The notes beneath the pieces were generated by a model. The model worked only from the letters and a program-made list of their open reading frames with translations. It was not told the origin of the DNA and ran no database searches. A stretch of DNA of 7,702 bases from Pyrodictiaceae archaeon (GTDB lineage Archaea > Thermoproteota > Thermoprotei_A > Sulfolobales > Pyrodictiaceae). Of this stretch, positions 1 through 6,234 are shown piece after piece; the stretch's first letter is position 1, and every line of letters begins with the position of its first letter. The stretch is taken from assembly GCA_027046525.1 (NCBI GenBank), contig JALTYD010000172.1, positions 3,947 to 11,648 of the forward strand, written 5' to 3'. Position numbers and translations under genes: made by a program.

Positions 1-204
1 CATTAGCCCATTTAGTAGTTCTAAATAACCATTAGATGGTATCTCTAGCACTGAAAATGAAACAATAATAATCGATAAGATTGTAGATACTATTAGACTT
101 AGTCTTGTTGCTTTTGCACCTAGTAGTGGAGCTACAAGTGCAGTAAAACTATAAGCAGTTATACTTGCTAGAAAGCCTATGTCGAAACTACTATATTGTA
201 TCAT
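1..204 (-). CDS. nuoN: NuoN-like antiporter subunit of complex I, N-terminal fragment (runs off left edge)
   Basis: Sixty-eight codons are visible, starting at the ATG at 204-202 and open to the window edge. The peptide begins MIQYSSFDIGFLASITAY and is strongly hydrophobic, with two probable membrane helices (about residues 10-27 and 33-52). Membrane antiporter-like subunits begin this way, but no diagnostic motif is reached. The NuoN assignment therefore rests mainly on position: it follows nuoL at the distal end of a D-H-I-J-K-M-L series, where the third antiporter-like subunit is expected. In the family this protein is one of three proton-channel subunits of the membrane arm. It starts 14 bases after the nuoL stop. 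A strong Shine-Dalgarno sequence, GGTGAT, lies 5 bases before the ATG. An alternative ATG at 211-209 closes after six codons and is rejected. It could instead be another MrpD/NuoM-like paralogue. Confidence 0.75.
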   Translation of the reverse strand, partial: MIQYSSFDIGFLASITAYSFTALVAPLLGAKATRLSLIVSTILSIIIVSFSVLEIPSNGYLELLNGLM

Positions 205-209
205 TGTAC

Positions 210-215
210 ATCACC
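210..215 (-). promoter_or_regulatory. Shine-Dalgarno sequence of nuoN
   Basis: On the minus strand AAGGTGATGTACAATG shows GGTGAT, a full match to the archaeal anti-Shine-Dalgarno complement. The GGTG core at 215-212 lies 7 bases before the ATG at 204. It lies in the short gap between the nuoL stop and nuoN and decides this start over the overlapping ATG at 211, which is part of the site itself. Confidence 0.75.
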
Positions 216-218
216 TTA

Positions 219-2240
219 CTATCCAACTACTATATAGGTTATGATGACAACCAAGATAACACCTGATATGAGATAGGTTATGTAGCTACGTATATCGCCG
301 CTTTGTAGAGATCTTATAAAAGAGCTCCAGCTAGATGCTACTCTAACCAGTTTAATGTGAAGAGAGTCATCGTAGGCCAGCTCGGTAACTCCCGAGATAC
401 GCATTGCAATCTGTCCTATCCAAGCAGTACCCATATGTACTAGTCTATCAAATAACTGCTCGAATACATAGAGACTCTTCGAGAAAGCATAGCTAGGCAA
501 GACTATTATTCTATAAATTACTGGGTTTAGTAGCCATCTATCGTATAGAAAGTCTCTTATAGCTATAAGTACTGTCGATTTCTCAACAAAAGCAAAAACA
601 CGTGGATTTACTATGTATACACCTATGATCGAGAACCCGGCAAACCCCACTACTGTGCCGCCTATTACGATGAACTTTATTTGTTCAAATTCGTGTATAG
701 TAGCAGCTTCTGCTATGTAATATTCAATATTTGGCCAGAATATACCAAGAGCTAGAGATGCAATACCTAGTACTAGGTATGGGTATAGCATTAGCTTTCC
801 AGGTTCGTGGGGGTGACCATGGGGTTTATGTGGCCATAAGAAGACGTAATAGATCATCCTCGCAGTATATGCAGCTGTTAGGAATGCAGTAAATAGGGCG
901 ATTAGTGCGGCATTTGCACTAATCATGTTTATTGCGTGAACAACTATGTCTTTGCTCCACCAGCCAGAGAATGGAGGGATAGCAGATAGGCTAAGCCCAG
1001 CTAGTAGCATTGATGCAAATGTTAGAGGCATTAAGCGTCTCAGCTGGCCCATGTCTGTTATAAACCTACTGTGTACTGCGTGTATAGCTGCACCTGCTGC
1101 GAGGAAGAGAGCTGCTTTGAATACAGCATGAGATACGAGGTGTGATAAACCTCCGAGTGTTCCTAGTGCTGGTTCTCCAGCTGCTGCAGCAGCAAATATA
1201 GCTGCCAACATATACGACAGCTGGCTAGCAGTAGAGTAGGCTAGTATGAGTTTTAGTTCTCTAGCTACTATAGCCATAGTAGCTGTTGCGAATGCAGTAA
1301 GTAGCGAGAGCCATGTAAATGCCTCAAAAACATTAAGACCTAGCCCCTTTACAGCAACAGCACCTAGAGCTATTGCAGGTGTGAATCTTAGAGCAAAGAA
1401 TACACCAGCTTTCACCATCGTTGCTGCATGTATAAGAGCTGATACAGAAGTGGGACCAGTCATTGCTGTAACAAGCCATTCGTGGAATGGGAATTGTGCA
1501 CTCTTAGCTAGAGCTCCGAGGTAGAATAATATTATCCAGATAGCAGTAATATCGCCTAGTTGTGTAATTAAGTGAGTACTATTTTCTAAGAGTTCTGTTA
1601 TACTTGTTGTCCCTAGTAGCGCATATATAACTCCCATTCCTACGATCATCCCCATATCGCCTACCCTAGTGAAGCCGAGAGCTCTTAGACCGCTATGTGT
1701 AGGCGTAAACCACATAGGTATTCCTAGTCTTGTTCTACCTGGATCGCCTACCCATGCTTCTTCACGCTCATCATAGTAGAAGCTTATTAGCCCCCAGCTT
1801 GATAGTCCTGTACCTTCCCAGCCTATGAAGAGAGGTACTAGGTTATCAGCATAGACGAGTAAAAGCATACTGGCTACGAAGAACGTATATAGAAACCAGT
1901 ATCTCACAGCACCCCAGGACCCTATGTACTCGATACTATATAGTCCTATCAGAAAACTGAGTACTGCCACAACTAGACCTACTATTGCCGACAACATATC
2001 AACTCTAAGAGCAAAATCTACGTGAAGACCTGGAACCCACCTGTATACTACTCTATTGTATTCTTCGCCGTGGAGATAAGCTAGTGCTAGAAAGCTAGCT
2101 ATCGACGATAAGCCTATGCTAAGCGAGCCTATCCATGCAATTATACTCCACTTAACTCTCAGATAACCTAGTAGTAGTACTATCCCTGATACTATGTATG
2201 GCACCAAAATAGATATTAACGCGTATTCTGCTGGTTCCAT
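219..2240 (-). CDS. nuoL: Complex I antiporter-like subunit NuoL (ND5 family)
   Basis: This is the distal proton-pumping subunit of the membrane arm. I start it at the ATG at 2240 (673 aa, MEPAEYAL). The in-frame GTG at 2249 is part of the Shine-Dalgarno GGTGA and is unlikely to be the start. Family marks are all present (ATG numbering): GWEGTG at 140-145 with Glu142, Lys246 in AKSAQFPFHEW, GPTSVSALIHAATMVKAG with His271 and Lys277, AYSTASQLSY near 334-343, HAVFKAALF with Lys375, and PPFSGWWSKD with Lys430. These are the acidic, lysine and histidine residues of the proton path. About residues 470-482 form a His-rich loop (HKPHGHPHEPG). The C-terminal part (about 555-673), with LYDRWLLNPVIY and LQSGDIRSYITYLISG, fits the long lateral helix and anchoring helix that separate NuoL from NuoM and NuoN. 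The loop after GLISFYY is about 19 residues longer than in E. coli NuoL. The stop is TAG. Confidence 0.96.
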   Translation of the reverse strand: MEPAEYALISILVPYIVSGIVLLLGYLRVKWSIIAWIGSLSIGLSSIASFLALAYLHGEEYNRVVYRWVPGLHVDFALRVDMLSAIVGLVVAVLSFLIGLYSIEYIGSWGAVRYWFLYTFFVASMLLLVYADNLVPLFIGWEGTGLSSWGLISFYYDEREEAWVGDPGRTRLGIPMWFTPTHSGLRALGFTRVGDMGMIVGMGVIYALLGTTSITELLENSTHLITQLGDITAIWIILFYLGALAKSAQFPFHEWLVTAMTGPTSVSALIHAATMVKAGVFFALRFTPAIALGAVAVKGLGLNVFEAFTWLSLLTAFATATMAIVARELKLILAYSTASQLSYMLAAIFAAAAAGEPALGTLGGLSHLVSHAVFKAALFLAAGAAIHAVHSRFITDMGQLRRLMPLTFASMLLAGLSLSAIPPFSGWWSKDIVVHAINMISANAALIALFTAFLTAAYTARMIYYVFLWPHKPHGHPHEPGKLMLYPYLVLGIASLALGIFWPNIEYYIAEAATIHEFEQIKFIVIGGTVVGFAGFSIIGVYIVNPRVFAFVEKSTVLIAIRDFLYDRWLLNPVIYRIIVLPSYAFSKSLYVFEQLFDRLVHMGTAWIGQIAMRISGVTELAYDDSLHIKLVRVASSWSSFIRSLQSGDIRSYITYLISGVILVVIITYIVVG

Positions 2241-2246
2241 AGTCTT

Positions 2247-2250
2247 CACC
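2247..2250 (-). promoter_or_regulatory. Shine-Dalgarno GGTG that decides the nuoL start
   Basis: The minus strand reads AAAAGGTGAAGACTATGG. GGTG ends 6 bases before the ATG at 2240. The GTG inside the site is in frame, so gene finders may extend nuoL by three codons (MKT). Reading the GTG as ribosome-binding sequence leaves nuoL with the same spacing as nuoM, nuoI and nuoH. Confidence 0.8.
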
Positions 2251-2268
2251 TTTTATCGACGTGAAAGC

Positions 2269-3789
2269 CTAGGGGAGGTAGACTTGTTTTAGAGTATATA
2301 GAGCAGGCTCTGCTAATAGTGCTATTGCTACGAAGAATGCTACACCAAGTACTGCTAGTATAATGAGGGGGGATAGTAAGCCCTCAGCGTGTTTCTCGTC
2401 TGCCTTATCTACTCTAGGGCCTTTTTCTCCGAGGAATATTCTTCTAAAGGCTATGAAGCTATAGATAGCTGTTAACGTCATGCCAGCTACTACAAAGATA
2501 ACTGTAGATGCAAATCCACTAGCTCCAAGACTCAAGCCCCATTTAGCGTATCCAAATGCTAGATATACTTCACTCCATAGCCCCATTGTAGGCGGCAAAC
2601 CAGATATTAACATGAATCCTACGAGTGCTACTGCTGCTGTTATCGGCATCTTTGCTAGTAGTCCACCCATCTCTTTCAGACTTCTTGTCCCTATAGTAGC
2701 TATGAATACTCCAGCAATACCGAAGAGAATTGCTTTTCCAAAAGCATGAACAACATAGTGTAGTACTGCTCCTGCTTGTCCAACAGGATTGGCTACAGCT
2801 AAGCCTAGGAGCATATAGCCCATCTGCGATATACTGCTATATGCAAATAGCCTCTTGATATCTTGTTGTACAAGTACTAGGAAGCCTCCGTAGAGCATTG
2901 TTATAATAGCCCATGCGAAGAGAAATGGTCTAATAGATATCCATGTCTCAGGGAAGTAGCCAACAGCTGCTCTAATAACAGCATATCCACCTATGCCTAT
3001 TAAGAGTGGAGATAATAGAGCAGATACCGGAGTTGGTGCTTCTGCGTGAGCATATGGTAGCCAGAGATGAAGACCTGCATAGGACGATTTTATGCCAAGA
3101 CCTATTAGTATTAGTACTAGTGGTAGTAGTGCTGTTGATACTCCTATAACGTAGCCTATTGCTGGTATATAGAAGTCATATGTCCCAGTAATAAATAGCC
3201 CTAGGAGGAATAGGAGAGCACCAATATGTGTCCATACTAGATATATTAGTCCTACTTTTATCCTCTCTCCATATCCGTAGAATACTATGAGTAGAGCACT
3301 CGGTATGAGTGTTAGTTCTAGGAATAGATAGAAGAGAATACCATTACCTGCTAGTACTGCTCCGAGCATACCAGCTGTAAAGAACTGGTATAGTATGTAG
3401 TATGTACCCCAGCTTGGAGGTATACCCATTTCATGGAATCGATGCTCCATATATGGATAACTGTAGATAGCAATAAGTAGAGATACTAGTATTATTGCTA
3501 GAGCAAATGCTGCAGAGATACCATCGATGAATAAGCTAAAGTGTCCTAGGCCTGGGATGAGAGCATAGACTGGGTCAACAGCAATAATCTTGCCGCTACT
3601 GAGTATAACAGTCTTCATAGCTGGTAGTACTAAGAAGAAAGATAAAATCCATGATATGGTAGATATTAGCATATGTGTTTTTCCACTGATTCTACTACCT
3701 AGTAGCCCGCTTAGTGTTCCTGAGACTATAGGAGCTAGTATAGATAGCCAGAGTGTATATTGTGGAACATATACTTCATTTACTCCCAT
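2269..3789 (-). CDS. nuoM: Complex I antiporter-like subunit NuoM (ND4 family)
   Basis: This is a proton-pumping subunit of the membrane arm, 506 aa from the ATG at 3789 (MGVNEVYVPQYT). The upstream GTG at 3798 belongs to the Shine-Dalgarno GGGGTGA. It is a polytopic membrane protein of the Proton_antipo_M family. Visible motifs (ATG numbering) are LFLELTLIP with Glu158, GIKSSYAG with Lys234, LHLWLPYAHAEAPTPVSALLSP at about 240-261, DIKRLFAYSSISQMGYM at about 310-325, HYVVHAFGKAILF with Lys352, and GLPPTMGLWSE with Glu407. The length is normal for the family. Oddly, the TM8 position that carries a channel lysine in E. coli NuoM (Lys265) is Gly265 here, within LLIGIGGYAVIR. The APTPVSALLSP stretch also looks somewhat like MrpD or NuoN. 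The missing lateral helix, the length and the central Glu158/Lys234 pair favour NuoM. It follows nuoK by 5 bases, so translational coupling is likely. Stop TAG. Confidence 0.93.
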   Translation of the reverse strand: MGVNEVYVPQYTLWLSILAPIVSGTLSGLLGSRISGKTHMLISTISWILSFFLVLPAMKTVILSSGKIIAVDPVYALIPGLGHFSLFIDGISAAFALAIILVSLLIAIYSYPYMEHRFHEMGIPPSWGTYYILYQFFTAGMLGAVLAGNGILFYLFLELTLIPSALLIVFYGYGERIKVGLIYLVWTHIGALLFLLGLFITGTYDFYIPAIGYVIGVSTALLPLVLILIGLGIKSSYAGLHLWLPYAHAEAPTPVSALLSPLLIGIGGYAVIRAAVGYFPETWISIRPFLFAWAIITMLYGGFLVLVQQDIKRLFAYSSISQMGYMLLGLAVANPVGQAGAVLHYVVHAFGKAILFGIAGVFIATIGTRSLKEMGGLLAKMPITAAVALVGFMLISGLPPTMGLWSEVYLAFGYAKWGLSLGASGFASTVIFVVAGMTLTAIYSFIAFRRIFLGEKGPRVDKADEKHAEGLLSPLIILAVLGVAFFVAIALLAEPALYTLKQVYLP

Positions 3790-3794
3790 ATTTT

Positions 3795-3801
3795 TCACCC
3801 C
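3795..3801 (-). promoter_or_regulatory. Shine-Dalgarno GGGGTGA overlapping the nuoK stop; decides the nuoM start
   Basis: Read on the minus strand, GGGGTGA is followed by five A/T bases and then ATG at 3789. Its last three bases are the TGA stop of nuoK, and its internal GTG (3798-3796) is the false upstream start of nuoM. Stop codon and ribosome-binding site are therefore one element, as expected for translational coupling. Confidence 0.82.
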
Positions 3802-4109
3802 TTCAACTCCATCATTGCATCTAGCTCGAGGGTTTTCTTACGTCTATATAATAGGACTACGAGAGCTACAATAACTGCCATTTCAGCTATGGTTAATAGA
3901 ATAATCGCGATAAGCAGTGAGTAGAACCCGGGATCAACACCTAGTGTATACCCTATATATGCAGCAGATAGTACAATTGAGTTGAAGAAAAGCTCTATAG
4001 ATACGAGGAGCCTTATGAGAGTCTTTGAAGTCATAACTCCATATATACCAGTAGCTGTTGATGCTATGATTGCAGCGTACACAGCTACTGGTGCTATCTG
4101 AGTACTCAT
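3795..4109 (-). CDS. nuoK: Complex I membrane subunit NuoK (ND4L family)
   Basis: This is a 104-aa protein with three membrane helices (about residues 7-25, 31-52 and 63-88) and a short charged C-terminal tail. The length and layout are typical of NuoK. The two buried glutamates expected of the family are visible: Glu39 in LVSIELFFNSIVL and Glu76 in LLTIAEMAVIVALVVLLY. They correspond to E. coli Glu36 and Glu72. In the family NuoK carries protons between NuoJ and the first antiporter-like subunit, in the central hydrophilic axis. The start is ATG with GGTGA upstream (GGTG core 7 bases away, at 4120-4117). The gene is set off from nuoJ by 72 bases and joins nuoM through a stop codon embedded in the nuoM ribosome-binding site. 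Stop TGA. Confidence 0.95.
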   Translation of the reverse strand: MSTQIAPVAVYAAIIASTATGIYGVMTSKTLIRLLVSIELFFNSIVLSAAYIGYTLGVDPGFYSLLIAIILLTIAEMAVIVALVVLLYRRKKTLELDAMMELKG

Positions 4110-4152
4110 TAGGGTTCACCTTCGAGATCAATTATTTGTTTCCATTTTCAAC

Positions 4153-4162
4153 GAATATATAG
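4153..4162 (-). promoter_or_regulatory. Candidate internal promoter (TATA-like box) before nuoK
   Basis: The 72-base gap between nuoJ and nuoK is the only sizeable break inside the cluster. On the minus strand it holds a T-rich run (TATTTTTTATTT, about 4176-4165) just after nuoJ, then CTATATATTC at 4162-4153. An archaeal TATA box there would place a transcription start near 4131, giving a leader of about 20 bases that includes the nuoK Shine-Dalgarno sequence. The T-run could also act as a weak terminator. This is inference from composition and spacing only. Confidence 0.35.
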
Positions 4163-4181
4163 AAATAAAAAATACTTGACT

Positions 4182-4688
4182 TCATGTTACCACCCGTCTG
4201 GGCTTGAGACCGCGTGCTATAGCAACAGCTTCTATAATTACAGCTGCAAGAGTTATCATTATTACAATCGTATATACCCAGTTATCTACGAAAACTGATA
4301 CTACTTCTTCGAAGCTAGGCATTTCTGGCTTAGTTGTAGAAGTTCTAGCTGATACATAAGTGTACAGAGGTATATGTATTACGAGTGCTAGGATTAATGC
4401 TAGTAGTGCTTTCTCTATACTTATCCTAGGTTTCTCGATGATATCGCCTAGAAACATTAGTACTATAGCCATTAGTGTAATTCCAGCACCTGCATATACA
4501 ATGATGTGGAATGCAGCAAGATAAGTATATCCTAGTATAGCTATTATTGCAGCTGCTCCCAGCGCAGTGACTGCAAGAAGTGCTACCATATGCATAGCTT
4601 TTCTCGATATTATAGCTCCAATAGATCCTAGTACTACTATAGATACAGATAGTACTAGTACGAAGTCACTTAGTAACTGTAGATTCAT
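4182..4688 (-). CDS. nuoJ: Complex I membrane subunit NuoJ (ND6 family)
   Basis: This is a 168-aa membrane protein with about five predicted helices. The family signature HIIVYAGAGITLMAIVLMFLG lies at about 61-81. The VYAGAG piece is the conserved TM3 region that forms a pi-bulge and gates water in solved complex I structures. NuoJ links the quinone-reactive end (NuoH) to the pumping subunits. A soluble loop (about 115-128) separates the fourth and fifth helices. The gene is a single open frame, not split into two ORFs. The start ATG at 4688 lies inside nuoI, giving a 23-base overlap. The GGTG core is 10 bases upstream, the longest spacing in this cluster, and sits within the nuoI coding region. 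Stop TGA. Confidence 0.9.
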   Translation of the reverse strand: MNLQLLSDFVLVLSVSIVVLGSIGAIISRKAMHMVALLAVTALGAAAIIAILGYTYLAAFHIIVYAGAGITLMAIVLMFLGDIIEKPRISIEKALLALILALVIHIPLYTYVSARTSTTKPEMPSFEEVVSVFVDNWVYTIVIMITLAAVIIEAVAIARGLKPRRVVT

Positions 4689-5187
4689 AACGTAGACCCA
4701 CCTCTTCGTCGATTATTACTCTTACCTTGTTTCTCCTAGTTTCTTGTTCTTTCTGTAGATCTTTCGTGAAGAATGTCCAGTCTATGGGATCAAAAACCAT
4801 TTGTTCGAGCTTATCAAATACTTTATCAGAAACTTTGCTTTCTGCTAGAGCATCTACAGGGCAAATCTCTACGCATAATCCACAGAATATACATCTACCA
4901 ATATCGTATCCTGGTCTTAGTCTTTTATCACCAGGTACTTTGTACATCTTTATTGCGCGAGGAGGACAGATCTGTGAGCAGAGACTACACCCTATACACT
5001 TATCATAGAAGTATATTATGACTCCTCGGTATCCTTCAGGCCACTCTTCTGAGACTTCTGGATACATCATAGTCATAGGTTTTCGAGTAAGTAGAGTCTT
5101 TAAACCAATAGTTATAGCATCAAGATGGGCTTTCACTAGATTAGGTCTTTTTCTAGAAGGAATCTCTTTCTCACTTCTATTCTCCAT
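4666..5187 (-). CDS. nuoI: Complex I iron-sulfur subunit NuoI (two [4Fe-4S] clusters)
   Basis: This is an 8Fe ferredoxin-like subunit that carries electrons toward NuoB and the quinone site. Two classic motifs are present (ATG numbering): CIGCSLCSQICP with Cys64, 67, 70, 74 and CIFCGLCVEICP with Cys99, 102, 105, 109, binding clusters N6a and N6b. The N-terminal stretch (about 17-55), with LDAITIGLKTLLTRKPMTMMYPE and then EGYRG, matches the amphipathic membrane-surface helix and linker of the family. The C-terminal tail (about 115-173) is charged. I chose the ATG at 5187 (173 aa). The in-frame GTG at 5196 is part of the AGGTGGAGG ribosome-binding sequence that overlaps the nuoH stop. The 3' end overlaps nuoJ by 23 bases. 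No nuoE, F or G is seen, so the electron donor is probably not NADH through the bacterial module; it may be a reduced ferredoxin or another carrier. Confidence 0.95.
   Translation of the reverse strand: MENRSEKEIPSRKRPNLVKAHLDAITIGLKTLLTRKPMTMMYPEVSEEWPEGYRGVIIYFYDKCIGCSLCSQICPPRAIKMYKVPGDKRLRPGYDIGRCIFCGLCVEICPVDALAESKVSDKVFDKLEQMVFDPIDWTFFTKDLQKEQETRRNKVRVIIDEEVGLRYESTVTK
4699..4702 (-). promoter_or_regulatory. Shine-Dalgarno GGTG of nuoJ at long spacing
   Basis: AGAGGTGGG lies inside the nuoI coding region, with 10 bases between GGTG and the nuoJ ATG at 4688. Every other gene in the cluster has 6 or 7. No closer site is visible, so nuoJ may depend more on coupling to nuoI translation. Confidence 0.6.
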
Positions 5188-5193
5188 TTCCTC

Positions 5194-5197
5194 CACC
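5194..5197 (-). promoter_or_regulatory. Shine-Dalgarno GGTG overlapping the nuoH stop; decides the nuoI start
   Basis: The minus strand reads GGATAGGTGGAGGAAATGG. The TAG is the nuoH stop, and its last G is the first base of GGTG. The ATG at 5187 follows after 6 bases. The GTG within the site is in frame and would add MEE to the protein, but no separate ribosome-binding sequence is seen at proper spacing before that GTG. Confidence 0.78.
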
Positions 5198-6225
5198 TAT
5201 CCATAGAGTGGTGCTACTAGAGCAGATATAATGAATGATAATAGAGCTAGAGGGAATAATCTCCCCCAAAACACAGATGCAACTTGGTCTATCCTCATTC
5301 TAGCATATACAGAGCGTAGAAATACAGCGAGTAGCAGTAGTAGTATTGTCTTAGCGAGAACAGCTACTACTCCTAGGATTACTGAGTCAAATGGAGCCCA
5401 GCCACCTAGGAACAAGCTAGTAAATAATAGCATCAATACATAGAGCTTCCCATAGTCTAGAGCTAGTGTTAATGCATAGAGTACACCAGTATATTCAGTA
5501 AATGGGCCTTGTACTATCTCTTGTTCTCCTAAGACTAGGTCGAAGGGTATTCTATCGGTGAGTAGTAGTGCAGCTATGAAGAATAGTAATGCAGCTAGTG
5601 GATTAGCAACTAAGCCTATAATATCTGTCTGACGCTGTATCTCGACTATCTCTAGGATGTCTAGAGACTTATACATCATTGCTACAGAGAGGAGCGAAGC
5701 TAGTAGTGTTACCTCGCCAGCTATCGTTACTAGTGTTTCTCTACCAGCACCTATATAGGAGAACTTGTTAGACGAAGACCAGCCCATTAGTATTATTAGT
5801 ATTGGCGACACTGAAATTGCAGCATAAACAATCAATAGACTCATAGATGACGAGAAACCATATATACCCGGCCCACCGGGTACTACTGCGAATGCAACAG
5901 TTAGTGCTGCAAATGAGAGTATTGGAGCTAGAATATAAGCTGGTTTCTCGGCTTCTAAAGGTATGATTACTTCTTGGAAAGCTACACGTATACCATCAGC
6001 GAGCATTTGTAGAGCTCCATGTAGTCTCTTAGAGACATAGTATGGCCCTACTCTTAGCTGGACTTTAGCTGCAATCTTTCTCTCAGCCCATATAAGGAAT
6101 AATACAATAACTGTGAAGACTCCTAGACCTGGATAGATGAGAGGTGCTAGAACCGCTCTTACTAGCTCCGGGGGTAAGCCTAGGTATGTAGATATCGTGC
6201 CTACCAAGTCTATATCGAGAACCAT
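5197..6225 (-). CDS. nuoH: Complex I membrane subunit NuoH (ND1 family)
   Basis: This is a 342-aa polytopic protein that anchors the peripheral arm and forms the quinone channel with NuoD and NuoB. Motifs in order: WAERKIAAKVQLRVGPYYV at about 46-64, LQMLADGIRVAFQEVIIP at about 72-89, GWSSSNKFS at 148-156, ETLVTIAGEVTLLASLL with Glu171, and DRIPFDLVLGEQEIVQGPFTEY at 224-245. The last is the long cytoplasmic loop lining the quinone cavity. Most relatives read PFD-x-(P/T)-E-(A/G)-E-x-E there. Here the first Glu is Leu232, with Glu234 and Glu236 kept. Length and the eight-helix layout are normal. ATG start; the GGTG at 6235-6232 overlaps the nuoD TAG stop and lies 6 bases from the ATG. The gap to nuoD is 9 bases. 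Stop TAG. Confidence 0.95.
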   Translation of the reverse strand: MVLDIDLVGTISTYLGLPPELVRAVLAPLIYPGLGVFTVIVLFLIWAERKIAAKVQLRVGPYYVSKRLHGALQMLADGIRVAFQEVIIPLEAEKPAYILAPILSFAALTVAFAVVPGGPGIYGFSSSMSLLIVYAAISVSPILIILMGWSSSNKFSYIGAGRETLVTIAGEVTLLASLLSVAMMYKSLDILEIVEIQRQTDIIGLVANPLAALLFFIAALLLTDRIPFDLVLGEQEIVQGPFTEYTGVLYALTLALDYGKLYVLMLLFTSLFLGGWAPFDSVILGVVAVLAKTILLLLLAVFLRSVYARMRIDQVASVFWGRLFPLALLSFIISALVAPLYG

Positions 6226-6234
6226 TCTTTACAC

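Noticed and set aside
790..840. His-rich NuoL loop (HKPHGHPHEPG) as a metal-binding site
   Set aside because: His-rich loops between late helices are common in NuoL; nothing here shows specific metal binding.
1180..1193. Perfect 14-base palindrome GCTGCTGCAGCAGC
   Set aside because: It encodes an alanine run in a NuoL helix and is explained by alternating GCT and GCA-type codons; not a regulatory site.
946..1524. Plus-strand open frames at 946-1131 and 1246-1524 inside nuoL
   Set aside because: They lie antisense to conserved nuoL motifs, have no ribosome-binding site and resemble no protein. They are by-products of the coding strand's codon use.
2480..3874. Plus-strand open frames at 2480-2749 and 3590-3874 opposite nuoM and nuoK
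   Set aside because: Antisense to well-conserved membrane helices, with no recognisable sequence or start signal.
3934..4131. Minus-strand frame overlapping nuoK in another phase
   Set aside because: It overlaps the strongly conserved nuoK frame and its peptide has no family features.
4727..5443. Plus-strand frames opposite nuoI and nuoH
   Set aside because: Cys-rich stretches here are antisense to the ferredoxin motifs of nuoI; no independent support.
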